Part shown: positions 8,903 to 17,228 of the stretch, in pieces
Numbering within the stretch: the stretch's first letter is position 1
Layout: each line of letters opens with the position of its first letter
Assembly (NCBI RefSeq): GCF_017104715.1
Contig: NZ_JAAGPI010000006.1
Location: 62,001-126,000 of the forward strand
DNA: 64,000 nucleotides
Source: Burkholderia sp. Ac-20365
Lineage (GTDB): Bacteria; Pseudomonadota; Gammaproteobacteria; Burkholderiales; Burkholderiaceae
Reading direction: 5' to 3'
The notes under the pieces: model-generated
Told to the model about the DNA's origin: nothing
Seen by the model: only the letters and a program-made list of their open reading frames with translations
Database searches by the model: none
Translations under genes and position numbers: made by a program

Positions 8903-10675
8903 CTAGATCGACAGCGTGGCCGCTTTGCCATCCACGCGAGTGGTGCCGCCGGCAGCGCCATCGTCCAGCTTGCCCGCGATGAACTTCGCCACTCGCCATC
9001 CAAACACGAGTGCCGGGCCCAAGGTCGTGCCGGGCCCCGGATACGTGCCGCGAAAGATCGAAGCGAGATCGTTGCCGCACGCGAAGAGTCCCGGTATCAC
9101 GCTGCCGTTCGCATCGAGCACTTCGCCGTTGGCCGTGCCGCCCAGGCCCGCGCTGCACGCGAGATCGGCGGGCCATACGGTGACGGCGTAATACGGGCCT
9201 TGGCCCAACGGACGGATGCACGGATTGGGCTTCTGTGCGGCATCGCCGTTGAAGCGGCTCATCGGGCTGGAGCCGCGGCCGAATGCAGGGTCGTTGCCTG
9301 ATGCCGCGTCGCGGTTATAGCGCTCGACTGTGCGCGCGAGGCCTTCTGCGTCCACATTCAACTTCGCTGCCAGTGCGGCCAGCGTGTCGCCCTTGACCAG
9401 ATAACCGGCGCGTTCGAACTCGGCGATGCGCGCACGGCTGCGTCCCGGCATCAACAGGCCCAGACCATAGTTGCGGATAAAGTCTGCGTCGACGATCAGA
9501 TGTGCCGGAACGCTGGTGCCGTTGCCGCTGTCGCGCAGCATGCCCATCACGAAGTCGTGATACGAGTTGGATTCGTTGACGAAGCGCTCGCCCCGGTTGT
9601 TCACCGCGATCAGCCCAGGCTTCGCGCGGTCGAGAATGATGTGCGGCCATACGCTGTCGTCGCCGTTCGGCGAACGGCGGATCGAGCAGGGCATCCACAG
9701 ACCGGGGCTGTCGCCGCCGTTTTCGAGCCGTGCGTCGATAGCCAGCGCGCTGCCGACGCCGTCGCCCGTGTGCGTGTCGGGCGCGAGCGATAGCGGTTGG
9801 GCGGCAGCAGGAAACAACTGTTTGCGCAGCGCCGGATGCCGCGTGACGCCGCCCGTGGCGAGCACGACTCCGCGACGCGCGCGGATACGCCGCTGCTTGC
9901 CATCATGCGAACCGACCACCGCGCCCGTCACGCGGCCCTGCTCACGCACCAGTTCGATGAGCGGCGTTTCGAAGCGCACGGCCACGCCGCGCTTGCGCAG
10001 GCTATAGAAAAGCCGGGCGGCGAGCGCATTGCCCATCACGAGTTGCGTGCCGCGCGAGAAACGCATGCGGTCGATCACATAACGTCCGACCACTTCGACC
10101 GTGCGCCTGAAATTGCTTACCGACGCGAACGGATTGAGCAGCGCACCGAGGTCGCTGCGATTGACCATCATCCCGCCGAGGCCCATGAATTCCTTGCGCG
10201 GCGGGCGCACGCGCGAGAAATCCTTGTCCAGCACGCGTGCATCGAATGGCAGGGGCGCGAGCGCTCGCCCGCCGAATGCCGCGCCGGGTCCCGTCACATA
10301 GTCCGGATGCGCGGCCGCTGCGACGAACTTCACGTCGCTGATGCGCTGCAATTCGTCGATGGCGAGCGGGCCGCTTTGCAGAAAGGCTTCGCGTGCTTCG
10401 TCGCCGCCGCGTTCGCCGACCACCGATTGCAGAAAACGCCGTGCGTCGTCGACGCTGTCGGGCACGCCTGCATCGACGCTCAATTGCGTGCCAGGCACCC
10501 AGGTCGTGCCGCCCGACGTCGACGTGATGCCGCCGACGGCATCCGTCTTTTCGCACAGCAGCACGTCCAGCCCTTCGTGATGCGCGATCAGCGCCGTCGT
10601 CATGCCCGCCGCGCCCGCGCCGAACACCAGCACGTCGACTTCTTCGTCCCAATGGATGCTGCTGCCTGAATTCAT
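8903..10675 (-). CDS. FAD-dependent oxidoreductase, 3-ketosteroid-dehydrogenase-like (paralogue 1)
   Basis: Flavoprotein of 590 residues in the KstD/fumarate-reductase flavoprotein superfamily. The N-terminal dinucleotide fold is DVLVFGAGAAGMTTA with an acidic CEK end. The substrate-side loop PYYAV and the C-terminal FAD-contact segment GTYPGPGTTLGPALVFG match KstD-type desaturases, which introduce a C=C bond next to a ring ketone. ATG at 10675 is chosen over an upstream TTG because GGAGGAG lies at good distance. The gene is monocistronic: three IclR-type palindromes and a TATACT -10-like box lie upstream. A second, related flavoprotein is encoded at 20741. The substrate is unknown; a ring keto acid is the likely type (inference). 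Confidence 0.85.
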   Translation of the reverse strand: MNSGSSIHWDEEVDVLVFGAGAAGMTTALIAHHEGLDVLLCEKTDAVGGITSTSGGTTWVPGTQLSVDAGVPDSVDDARRFLQSVVGERGGDEAREAFLQSGPLAIDELQRISDVKFVAAAAHPDYVTGPGAAFGGRALAPLPFDARVLDKDFSRVRPPRKEFMGLGGMMVNRSDLGALLNPFASVSNFRRTVEVVGRYVIDRMRFSRGTQLVMGNALAARLFYSLRKRGVAVRFETPLIELVREQGRVTGAVVGSHDGKQRRIRARRGVVLATGGVTRHPALRKQLFPAAAQPLSLAPDTHTGDGVGSALAIDARLENGGDSPGLWMPCSIRRSPNGDDSVWPHIILDRAKPGLIAVNNRGERFVNESNSYHDFVMGMLRDSGNGTSVPAHLIVDADFIRNYGLGLLMPGRSRARIAEFERAGYLVKGDTLAALAAKLNVDAEGLARTVERYNRDAASGNDPAFGRGSSPMSRFNGDAAQKPNPCIRPLGQGPYYAVTVWPADLACSAGLGGTANGEVLDANGSVIPGLFACGNDLASIFRGTYPGPGTTLGPALVFGWRVAKFIAGKLDDGAAGGTTRVDGKAATLSI

Positions 10676-10757
10676 GTCCAATGTCTCCTCCGATGCCTTG
10701 TCGCCTTTCCGTGCTTCCTGGGCGACCCGGCTTCGTGCGAGCGGTCCGAAGAATGCA

Positions 10758-10825
10758 TGGAATCAGATTCCAGTATAGTTAAAAATGGAATTGTATTCCA
10801 GTAAACTATGTGGAATCCGATTCAA
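10758..10825. promoter_or_regulatory. Triple operator (TGGAAT-N3-ATTCCA) before flavoprotein gene
   Basis: Three 15-base sites are seen: TGGAATCAGATTCCA (10758-10772, perfect), TGGAATTGTATTCCA (10786-10800, perfect) and TGGAATCCGATTCAA (10811-10825, one mismatch). On the minus strand a TATACT box (10777-10772) lies between the first two, so the sites overlap or flank the likely promoter of the flavoprotein gene. The E. coli IclR box has the same length and the same outer TGGAA/TTCCA arms. The IclR-family gene at 25595 is therefore the likely ligand-controlled regulator (inference). Confidence 0.75.
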
Positions 10826-10849
10826 GATTGCCAGCGCCGATGAAGTCCG

Positions 10850-12067
10850 TCAGAACCGGTGCACGATGCCGACGCCCGCCGCGAACTGGTTGCGGGTGGA
10901 CGAGGGCGCGGAATTAAAGCCGTCGCCGAGCGTGGCGGTTGCGTCGATGATCTGACCGGCGCCTGCGGTGCCCAGCGTCTTGCCGTTCGCGTGCTGATAC
11001 GCTTCCAGCGCATAGAAGCCGGTGCGCTTGGACAACGCGTAGTACTGGGACAGATTGAACTGCTGATATTGCGCCGCGCTCGTGATGCCGTTGGCCTTCG
11101 TTGCACGCGTGAAGCTGTAGCCCGCGCCGAAGTCCCATGTGACAGCGGGTTTCCAGTGCAGCACAATGCCGCCCGTGTTGAAGATTGCTGTGTCGGTGAA
11201 CTTCGAGCCGATGCCTGGAATATATTGCACGTTCGAGTAGGTGGCGGACACGTCCCACGCGCTGTTGAACGTGTAGCTGCCGCCCACGGCAAAGCGCTGC
11301 TGCGCCTGTGCCGTCTGGTAGCCGTTCGTCAGCGCGGATACACCCGCCTGTGCGCCGTTGTTCGACGTGGTGGAATCCGCGCCGAACGTGCCGCCGCCAG
11401 TCGTCGAATTGTTGATGCGCGAGAAGCCGACTGCAAGACCGATTGGTCCGTTTGCGTACTGGATCGCGCCTGCCCATGTCGAGCCGCTGTTGAGGCTGCC
11501 CGCCACGCCGCCGAGCGAATACGAACCGCTGAACGTAAAGCCGTAGAGTTTGGGCGACATATATTCGATCGTATTGTTCGCACGGTAGATCGTGTCGAGC
11601 CCGTCGATATCGCCAGGGTGTGCGCCGAAGAAACCCGTCAGCCAGTTCGTCGGACTGTACGGCGAGAGCAACTGGTAGTAAGACGCGTACTGGCGCCCGA
11701 ACGTGAGCGAGCCATACGCGGGATTGCTGAACCCGACCCACGATTGCCGCCCGAACATCGCGTTCGTGTACTGCTGCGCGCCCGTCGTCGAATTGATACC
11801 TGATTCAAGCGTGAAAATCGCTTTCGTGCCGCCGCCCAGATCTTCGGCGCCTTTGAGGCCGAAGCGGCTGCCTGCCCACACGCCCGTCACCATCTTGACG
11901 GCGGAATGGCCATTTGCCGTCGAGCCCAGCGTCGTCTGGCTGTTCTGATACGCGATGCCGGTATCCACGACGCCATACAAGGTCACGCTGCTCTGCGCGA
12001 ATGCGGGCATTGCCGCGAACATGGCGGCGCCGAGCGCAAGTTGTTTGAATTCGTTGCTGCGCTTCAT
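10850..12067 (-). CDS. Outer-membrane porin, OmpC-like (second)
   Basis: Porin of 405 residues with signal peptide MKRSNEFKQLALGAAMFAAMPAFA followed by QSSVTLYGVVDTGIAYQN. RFGLKGAEDLGGGTKAIFTLE and a C-terminal GIVHRF complete the family pattern. It lies downstream of the SDR gene on the same strand (54-base gap) and is the last gene of the ABC-importer/dehydrogenase unit. It is therefore probably the outer-membrane entry for that pathway's substrate. A perfect 10-base palindrome TGTTCGAACA (12108-12117) sits in the gap before it, of unknown meaning. Confidence 0.92.
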   Translation of the reverse strand: MKRSNEFKQLALGAAMFAAMPAFAQSSVTLYGVVDTGIAYQNSQTTLGSTANGHSAVKMVTGVWAGSRFGLKGAEDLGGGTKAIFTLESGINSTTGAQQYTNAMFGRQSWVGFSNPAYGSLTFGRQYASYYQLLSPYSPTNWLTGFFGAHPGDIDGLDTIYRANNTIEYMSPKLYGFTFSGSYSLGGVAGSLNSGSTWAGAIQYANGPIGLAVGFSRINNSTTGGGTFGADSTTSNNGAQAGVSALTNGYQTAQAQQRFAVGGSYTFNSAWDVSATYSNVQYIPGIGSKFTDTAIFNTGGIVLHWKPAVTWDFGAGYSFTRATKANGITSAAQYQQFNLSQYYALSKRTGFYALEAYQHANGKTLGTAGAGQIIDATATLGDGFNSAPSSTRNQFAAGVGIVHRF

Positions 12068-12121
12068 CTCCTGTCCTGCTCCTTCTTTTTGGGTAGTGGT
12101 GGTGTTGTGTTCGAACAGACG

Positions 12122-12871
12122 TCAATAAGTCGCGCGCCCGCCTGACAGATCGAACGTCGCGCCCGTCGAAAACGAGCATTCATCCGATGCCAGCCATGCG
12201 GCGAGATTCGCGACCTCGTCGGCAGTGCCCGCGCGCTGCATCGGAATCTTCGCGAGACTCGCGGCGAGCGCGTCGGGCGTCATCTGTTGCAGCAGGGGCG
12301 TTTCGATTACGGCGGGCGCGATGCAATTCACGCGCACCGGTGTGAGCGCCAGTTCCTTGCCCATCGATTTCGTGAACGCGATCACACCGGCTTTGGCCGC
12401 CGAATACGCGGACATCGACGGATTGCCTTCCTTGCCCGCAATCGACGCGAGATTGACGATGCGGCCGAAGCCCGCATCGAGCATCGGCTTGACGGCGGCG
12501 CGCGAGCACAGGAACACGCTGCGCAGATTGACGTCGATGCAGCGCTGCCATGCATCGAGCGCGCTGTCGGCGACGGTTGCGATCGGGCCTGTCGTGCCCG
12601 CGCTGTTGATCAGCACGTGCAGCGCGCCGAACCGGTCGAGCGTCGTGTTCAGCGCGGCCGCGACGGAGGCTTCGTCCGTCACGTCCGCATGCACGCCGAT
12701 GACCGCGTCGTCCTTGCCATTGGAAAGCGCGTCAGCGGCCTCACGCGCTGCGCGCGTATCGAGATCCCACAACGCGACGCACAGGCCGTCGCGTTGCAGC
12801 CGCGCCGCAATCGCGCGGCCAATGCCGCCGGCGCCGCCCGTGACGACGGCGACCCGCTGCGCAACGCTCAT
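12122..12871 (-). CDS. SDR-family oxidoreductase
   Basis: Classical short-chain dehydrogenase of 249 residues that interconverts an alcohol and a ketone with NAD(P). Visible are the cofactor motif TGGAGGIG (11-18), an acidic WDLD that favours NAD(H), NSAG (89-92) and the catalytic set Ser143, Tyr156, Lys160 (SAYSAAK). The ATG at 12871 overlaps the end of the AroE-like gene by 4 bases (ATGA), so the two are translationally coupled. With the KstD-like flavoproteins it could supply the ring ketone for desaturation (inference). FabG-like or 3-hydroxyacyl roles cannot be excluded from sequence alone. Confidence 0.9.
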   Translation of the reverse strand: MSVAQRVAVVTGGAGGIGRAIAARLQRDGLCVALWDLDTRAAREAADALSNGKDDAVIGVHADVTDEASVAAALNTTLDRFGALHVLINSAGTTGPIATVADSALDAWQRCIDVNLRSVFLCSRAAVKPMLDAGFGRIVNLASIAGKEGNPSMSAYSAAKAGVIAFTKSMGKELALTPVRVNCIAPAVIETPLLQQMTPDALAASLAKIPMQRAGTADEVANLAAWLASDECSFSTGATFDLSGGRATY

Positions 12872-13710
12872 GCTGTCGCGTCGAGCAGAAACTCGACCAT
12901 GCGGTCGCACACGCGCCCGAACATCTGCGTGCCCGTGACGGTCTTGCAGCCTCGCGCGCGCGCCGCTTCGATAAACGGCGTGAGCGGCGGCTTGGTGACG
13001 ACATCGCCGACAAAAGTGGAAGAGGGCAGGCTTGATACGTCGATGGGCAATGGATCGTCGGCGCGCATGCCCATCGGCGATGCATTGACGACCACGTCGT
13101 ACGATGCAGCTTCGACATCGGCAGTGGCCACCTGCACGGCACCGCGTTGCATCGCGGCGAGACGCTTGACGAGCGAACCGGTGCGCTCTGCATCGTTGTC
13201 GCGCACGTCTAGCGATGCAACGCCCGCCTTGATGAGCGCCTGGCCAATCGCCGAGCCCGCGCCGCCCGCGCCGATCAGCAGCGCGCGTTTGCCTTGCAGA
13301 TCGCAGCCCGCATCTTCGAGCGCGGCAACGAAGCCGGTACCGTCGAACATGCCGCCATGCCAGCCGCCATCGGCGGTGCGGCGCAGCGTGTTCACCGCGC
13401 CGAGAAACGCGGCTTCTTCCGACAGGCTCGAACAGAAGCCGGCCGCGCTGAACTTGTGCGGCACGGTGATGATCACGCCATCGACGTTTTGCATCGGCGC
13501 GACACCGGCGAAGAATGCCGCGAGATCGTCCGGCGCGACATGCGCGGGGACCACGAGCGCGTCGCGTCCCGCTTCGCGCAGGGCGGCCGTTACGCCTTTG
13601 GGCGAACGCACCTGCGCGATCGGGTCGCCAACAATGAAGTACACGCGCGTCGCGCCGCTGAGTCCCTCGTCGAGCGATACGGCGACATGGGTTGCAGTTG
13701 CCTGGGTCAT
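12868..13710 (-). CDS. AroE-like shikimate/quinate dehydrogenase family protein
   Basis: NAD(P)-dependent dehydrogenase of 280 residues. The substrate domain carries the catalytic Lys86 in ITVPHK and Asp123 in GGMFDGTG. The Rossmann motif GAGGAG (147-152) and NASPMGM follow in the usual order. In the carboxylate-binding loop GDPIAQVRSP, Val34 replaces the first of the two Ser residues normally seen (S-K-S-P in E. coli AroE), so the substrate may differ from shikimate. Its place in a catabolic transporter operon also argues against the biosynthetic AroE. It overlaps both neighbours by 4 bases. Confidence 0.86.
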   Translation of the reverse strand: MTQATATHVAVSLDEGLSGATRVYFIVGDPIAQVRSPKGVTAALREAGRDALVVPAHVAPDDLAAFFAGVAPMQNVDGVIITVPHKFSAAGFCSSLSEEAAFLGAVNTLRRTADGGWHGGMFDGTGFVAALEDAGCDLQGKRALLIGAGGAGSAIGQALIKAGVASLDVRDNDAERTGSLVKRLAAMQRGAVQVATADVEAASYDVVVNASPMGMRADDPLPIDVSSLPSSTFVGDVVTKPPLTPFIEAARARGCKTVTGTQMFGRVCDRMVEFLLDATA

Positions 13711-16259
13711 GCTGTTTTTACCTCCAGAGTAGAACGGGCATCGTCATGCACGATGCCAAGCAGTTTGGCCTGCGTCGCGCTGTCCTGCGCGAGCGCGTCA
13801 GCCGTGTTTTCATACGCGATGCGGCCATTGACGAGCACGTACACGCGGTCCGCGATCGGCAACACCATATCGGCCTGATGTTCGACAATCACCACACTTG
13901 CGCGCTCGCGCAGCTTCACGACCGCGTCGAGCACTTCCTGCACGACGGCAGGCGCGAGGCCTTCGAACGGTTCGTCGAGCAGAATCGCTTTCGCGGGCGC
14001 CATCAACGCACGCGCGATAGCCACCATTTGACGCTCGCCGCCGGAAAGGTGCTCGGCACGGACGTCCTTACGATTCGCGAGCCGCGGAAAGAGCGCATAC
14101 ATCTCGTCGACGCTCGCGCCGCCCTTGCGCGCGGCGAGCCGCAAGTTCTCGTAGACAGTCAGGTTCGGGAAGAGGCGGCGGCCTTCGGGCACCATCGCGA
14201 GGCCGAGCCGGTTGATCTCGTGCATCGGCCGGGCGGTGATGTCGTGTCCGTCGAACGTGATCGTGCCCTCGCTGATCTGTGCAACGCCCGTTGCCGCGCG
14301 CAGTGCCGTCGTCTTGCCGACGCCGTTGCGGCCGAGAATGGCGATCACTTCGCCTTCGTGCAACGTGAGATCGATGCCGTCGAGGATCGTGTTGCCCGCA
14401 TAGCCCGCCTTCACGTTTTGCATGTGAAGAAGCACGCGCCTGCTTGCCGATGCATCGCGCTTGTGCGCAACGCGTTCGGCGAGGCGTGCATCGACGGGAC
14501 GCTGGCCTTTTGCGTGACCCATGTACGCTTCGATCACTTCGGGATGCGCCGCCACGTCGGCAGGCGAGCCGTCCGCGATCAGATGCCCGCGATGCAGCAC
14601 GCTGACACGATCGGAGATGGTCAGCACGCGGTCGATGTCGTGCTCGATCAGGAGCACCGCGTGATGATTCGCGAGTTCACGCACGATGCGCGCGACGATC
14701 GCGCGATCCGCTTCGGCGAGACCCGCGAGCGGTTCGTCGAGCAGCAGCAGGCGGGCTTGCGTGGCGAGCGAGAGCGCGATTTCAAGCAGACGCTGTTCAC
14801 CATGCGAGAGGCTTTCGCAAGATGCCGCCGCGCGATCGGCCAACCCCACTGCCGACAGCAGCGACCACGTCTGCGCGTTCTGCTTGTCGAGCGTATGCGC
14901 GTCGCGCCACAAGCCGAGCCGCTCGCGCTGCGCCGCCTGCACGGCAACGCGCACGTTCTCGAACACGGTGAGATTGCGGAACACGCTGAGAATCTGGAAC
15001 GAGCGGCTCATGCCGAGCCGCACGCGACGGAACATCGCGAGTCGCGTCACGTCCTTGCCGTCGAACGTGATCGTGCCCGACGTCGGCGGCAGCACGCCCG
15101 TCAGCATGTTGAAGAAGGTCGTCTTGCCCGCGCCGTTCGGTCCGATGAAGCTGTGCAGCTTGTACGGATACACGTCGAGATCGATGTTGTCGGCGGTCAC
15201 GAGCGAGCCGAACTGCTTCGACAGCCCGCGCACGCTGAGAATCGGCGTGTCCGGATTCATGTCGATGCGGCTCGCGCGGTACGGCGCTATCACTTCGGGG
15301 CGAGCGGGAATGGTGTCGCGCACGAGCGTCCAGCGCGGCCGGCGCAGCAGGCGTTGCGCGAGACCCTGAATGCCTTCCGGCGAGAAGAACGCGAACGCGA
15401 TGATGATCGGCGCGAACATCAGCCACCAGTGCTCCGTCAGGCTGCTGAGCTTGTCTTCGAGCAGGATGAACGCAATCGCGCCCCACAGCGGGCCGAGAAA
15501 CTGATGCACGCCGCCGAGCACTGTCATCAGCAGGCTGTCGCCCGCGTGTTCCCAGCTCAGGTTGTTCGCATACGCGCCTTGCAGCATCAGGCACAGCAGA
15601 CCGCCCGCATAACCGATCACAGCCGCCGAGATCACGAACGCGTACAGTTTCAGACGATACGTGTCGTAGCCGAGGCTCGCGGCACGTTGCTCGTTGTCGC
15701 GCAGCGCCTGCAACGCGCGTCCGAACGGCGCGTGGACGAGGCGCCACAGGCCATACGCGACGGCGATCACCGTGATGCACGCGAACACATGAAAGCCTGT
15801 GGTCGTTGCGAAAGTCGGGCGCGGTACGTTTTGCAAACCGTTTTCCCCGCCGGTCACGTCGGTCCATTTGAACGCGATTTCAAACGCGATCTGCGAGCAG
15901 GCGAGCGTGAGCAACGAGAAGTACAACCCGCGTCGTTTGAGTACGATTGCGCCGATCAATGCAGCCATCACGGCAGTGACGATCACGCTCGCCGCGAGCG
16001 CAACGATTTCATTGCCGATCATGCGTTGCAGCGAAATCGCGACCAGATACGTCGACGTGCCGAAGAACACCGACGCACCGAACGGCACGAGACCCGTATA
16101 AGCGACGAGCAGATTCACGCCCATGCCGTAGAGCGTATAGATGGCTATCTGCGTCGCGCGTTCGAGCGGCGTGCCGCTCGAGGTCAGCGCGATCGACACG
16201 ATGATGAGGCACGCGGTCAGCAGCGCGACGGGATGCCGGGTCAAGAGTTTCACATTCAT
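13707..16259 (-). CDS. Fused ABC importer subunit: LivM permease + LivG ATPase + LivF ATPase
   Basis: Single 850-residue chain combining three normally separate parts of a branched-chain-amino-acid-type importer. Residues 1 to about 300 are a LivM permease domain with several membrane spans. About 336-590 is a LivG ATPase (Walker A GPNGAGKT 373-380, signature LSHGEQ 484-489, Walker B LLLLDEP 504-510). About 608-850 is a LivF ATPase (GRNGVGKT 643-650, LSGGERQ 738-744, AILLDEP 758-764). No stop or frameshift separates the domains. The chain overlaps the LivH-type gene upstream and the AroE-like gene downstream by 4 bases each. Because the operon encodes oxidoreductases, the cargo is probably a carboxylic acid and not an amino acid (inference). 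Confidence 0.94.
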   Translation of the reverse strand: MNVKLLTRHPVALLTACLIIVSIALTSSGTPLERATQIAIYTLYGMGVNLLVAYTGLVPFGASVFFGTSTYLVAISLQRMIGNEIVALAASVIVTAVMAALIGAIVLKRRGLYFSLLTLACSQIAFEIAFKWTDVTGGENGLQNVPRPTFATTTGFHVFACITVIAVAYGLWRLVHAPFGRALQALRDNEQRAASLGYDTYRLKLYAFVISAAVIGYAGGLLCLMLQGAYANNLSWEHAGDSLLMTVLGGVHQFLGPLWGAIAFILLEDKLSSLTEHWWLMFAPIIIAFAFFSPEGIQGLAQRLLRRPRWTLVRDTIPARPEVIAPYRASRIDMNPDTPILSVRGLSKQFGSLVTADNIDLDVYPYKLHSFIGPNGAGKTTFFNMLTGVLPPTSGTITFDGKDVTRLAMFRRVRLGMSRSFQILSVFRNLTVFENVRVAVQAAQRERLGLWRDAHTLDKQNAQTWSLLSAVGLADRAAASCESLSHGEQRLLEIALSLATQARLLLLDEPLAGLAEADRAIVARIVRELANHHAVLLIEHDIDRVLTISDRVSVLHRGHLIADGSPADVAAHPEVIEAYMGHAKGQRPVDARLAERVAHKRDASASRRVLLHMQNVKAGYAGNTILDGIDLTLHEGEVIAILGRNGVGKTTALRAATGVAQISEGTITFDGHDITARPMHEINRLGLAMVPEGRRLFPNLTVYENLRLAARKGGASVDEMYALFPRLANRKDVRAEHLSGGERQMVAIARALMAPAKAILLDEPFEGLAPAVVQEVLDAVVKLRERASVVIVEHQADMVLPIADRVYVLVNGRIAYENTADALAQDSATQAKLLGIVHDDARSTLEVKTA

Positions 16260-17125
16260 TCGAAGCGCTCCCAGCGTTCGCCGAACAGCCCGCGCGGACG
16301 CACGAGCAACACGAGCGCCATCAGGACATACATCGCCACCGACGACCCTTCAGGAAAGAACTGCACGGCCAGCGCCGTCACCACGCCGACCAGCAGGCCA
16401 GCGACAACAGCGCCCGCAAACGAGCCCAGACCGCCGATCGTCACGATCACGAAGGCGGGCATCACGGCCGCGGTCGCCATGCTGGGCGTGACGGTCAGCA
16501 GCGGTGCGGCGAGCACGCCCGCTGCACCTGCTAGCAGCGCGCCGAGGCCGAACGCGCCCGTCAGCACGCGCGGCAGGTTGATGCCGAGCAGACCTACCAT
16601 CTCGGGATCGCGACTGCCCGCGCGCAAGATGCGTCCATAAGGCGTGAACTTCATGAACCACCACAGCGCAAGCAGAATCGCGACTGTCGCGGCGAGCACG
16701 AACAGCCGATACTTCGTGATCAACAGCGGCCCATAGACGAGAAAACCGCTGAGCGCAGCGGGCGGGCTGAACGGCAAACCGCCCGCACCCCACACGAGGC
16801 GAATCAGCGCGGTGAGGAGCAGCGACAACGCGAATGTCACGATCAGCCCGAGCAAGGGTTCCTTGCCGTACAGCCTCCGGATGAAAATCACTTCGATCAG
16901 CATGCCCGCAAGCGCCACGAGAATCGGCGCGACGATCACGGCAGCCCAGCCGAACTGCATCGACAGCGCAATGGCGAAGTACGCGCCAAGCGCGAACAAC
17001 GCGCCGTGCGCAAAGTTGACGATGCCAAGCAGCCCGCAGATGATCGACAGACCGATCGCGAGCAACACGTAGAGGAACCCCAGCACCAACCCGTTGGCGA
17101 TCTGGGACAACACCATTTCTGCCAT
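16256..17125 (-). CDS. livH: ABC importer permease, LivH type
   Basis: Inner-membrane permease of 289 residues, the partner of the fused LivM-G-F chain. Family features include the N-terminus MAEMVLSQIANGLVLGFLYV, GLSIICGLLGIVNFAHGALF and the ATPase-contact segment RAGSRDPEMVGLLGINLPRV. The frame is open further upstream, but the ATG at 17125 has CTGGAG seven bases before it and starts at the normal family N-terminus. It overlaps the following gene by 4 bases. It lies 103 bases after the substrate-binding protein gene. Confidence 0.92.
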   Translation of the reverse strand: MAEMVLSQIANGLVLGFLYVLLAIGLSIICGLLGIVNFAHGALFALGAYFAIALSMQFGWAAVIVAPILVALAGMLIEVIFIRRLYGKEPLLGLIVTFALSLLLTALIRLVWGAGGLPFSPPAALSGFLVYGPLLITKYRLFVLAATVAILLALWWFMKFTPYGRILRAGSRDPEMVGLLGINLPRVLTGAFGLGALLAGAAGVLAAPLLTVTPSMATAAVMPAFVIVTIGGLGSFAGAVVAGLLVGVVTALAVQFFPEGSSVAMYVLMALVLLVRPRGLFGERWERFE

Positions 17126-17228
17126 GCCTGTACTCCAGGTGAATGCAGATAAACGCAGATAAGCGCAGGACACTTCGGGAGCGAATGGCCGTTGCGTGAA
17201 GTTCACGAACACGACCATTCGATGCGCG

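Noticed and set aside
13692..16640. 982-codon frame on the plus strand opposite the fused Liv protein
   Set aside because: It is antisense to a gene with complete ABC motifs, its protein is an Arg/His/Glu-rich low-complexity string without family pattern, and long shadow frames are expected at this GC content.
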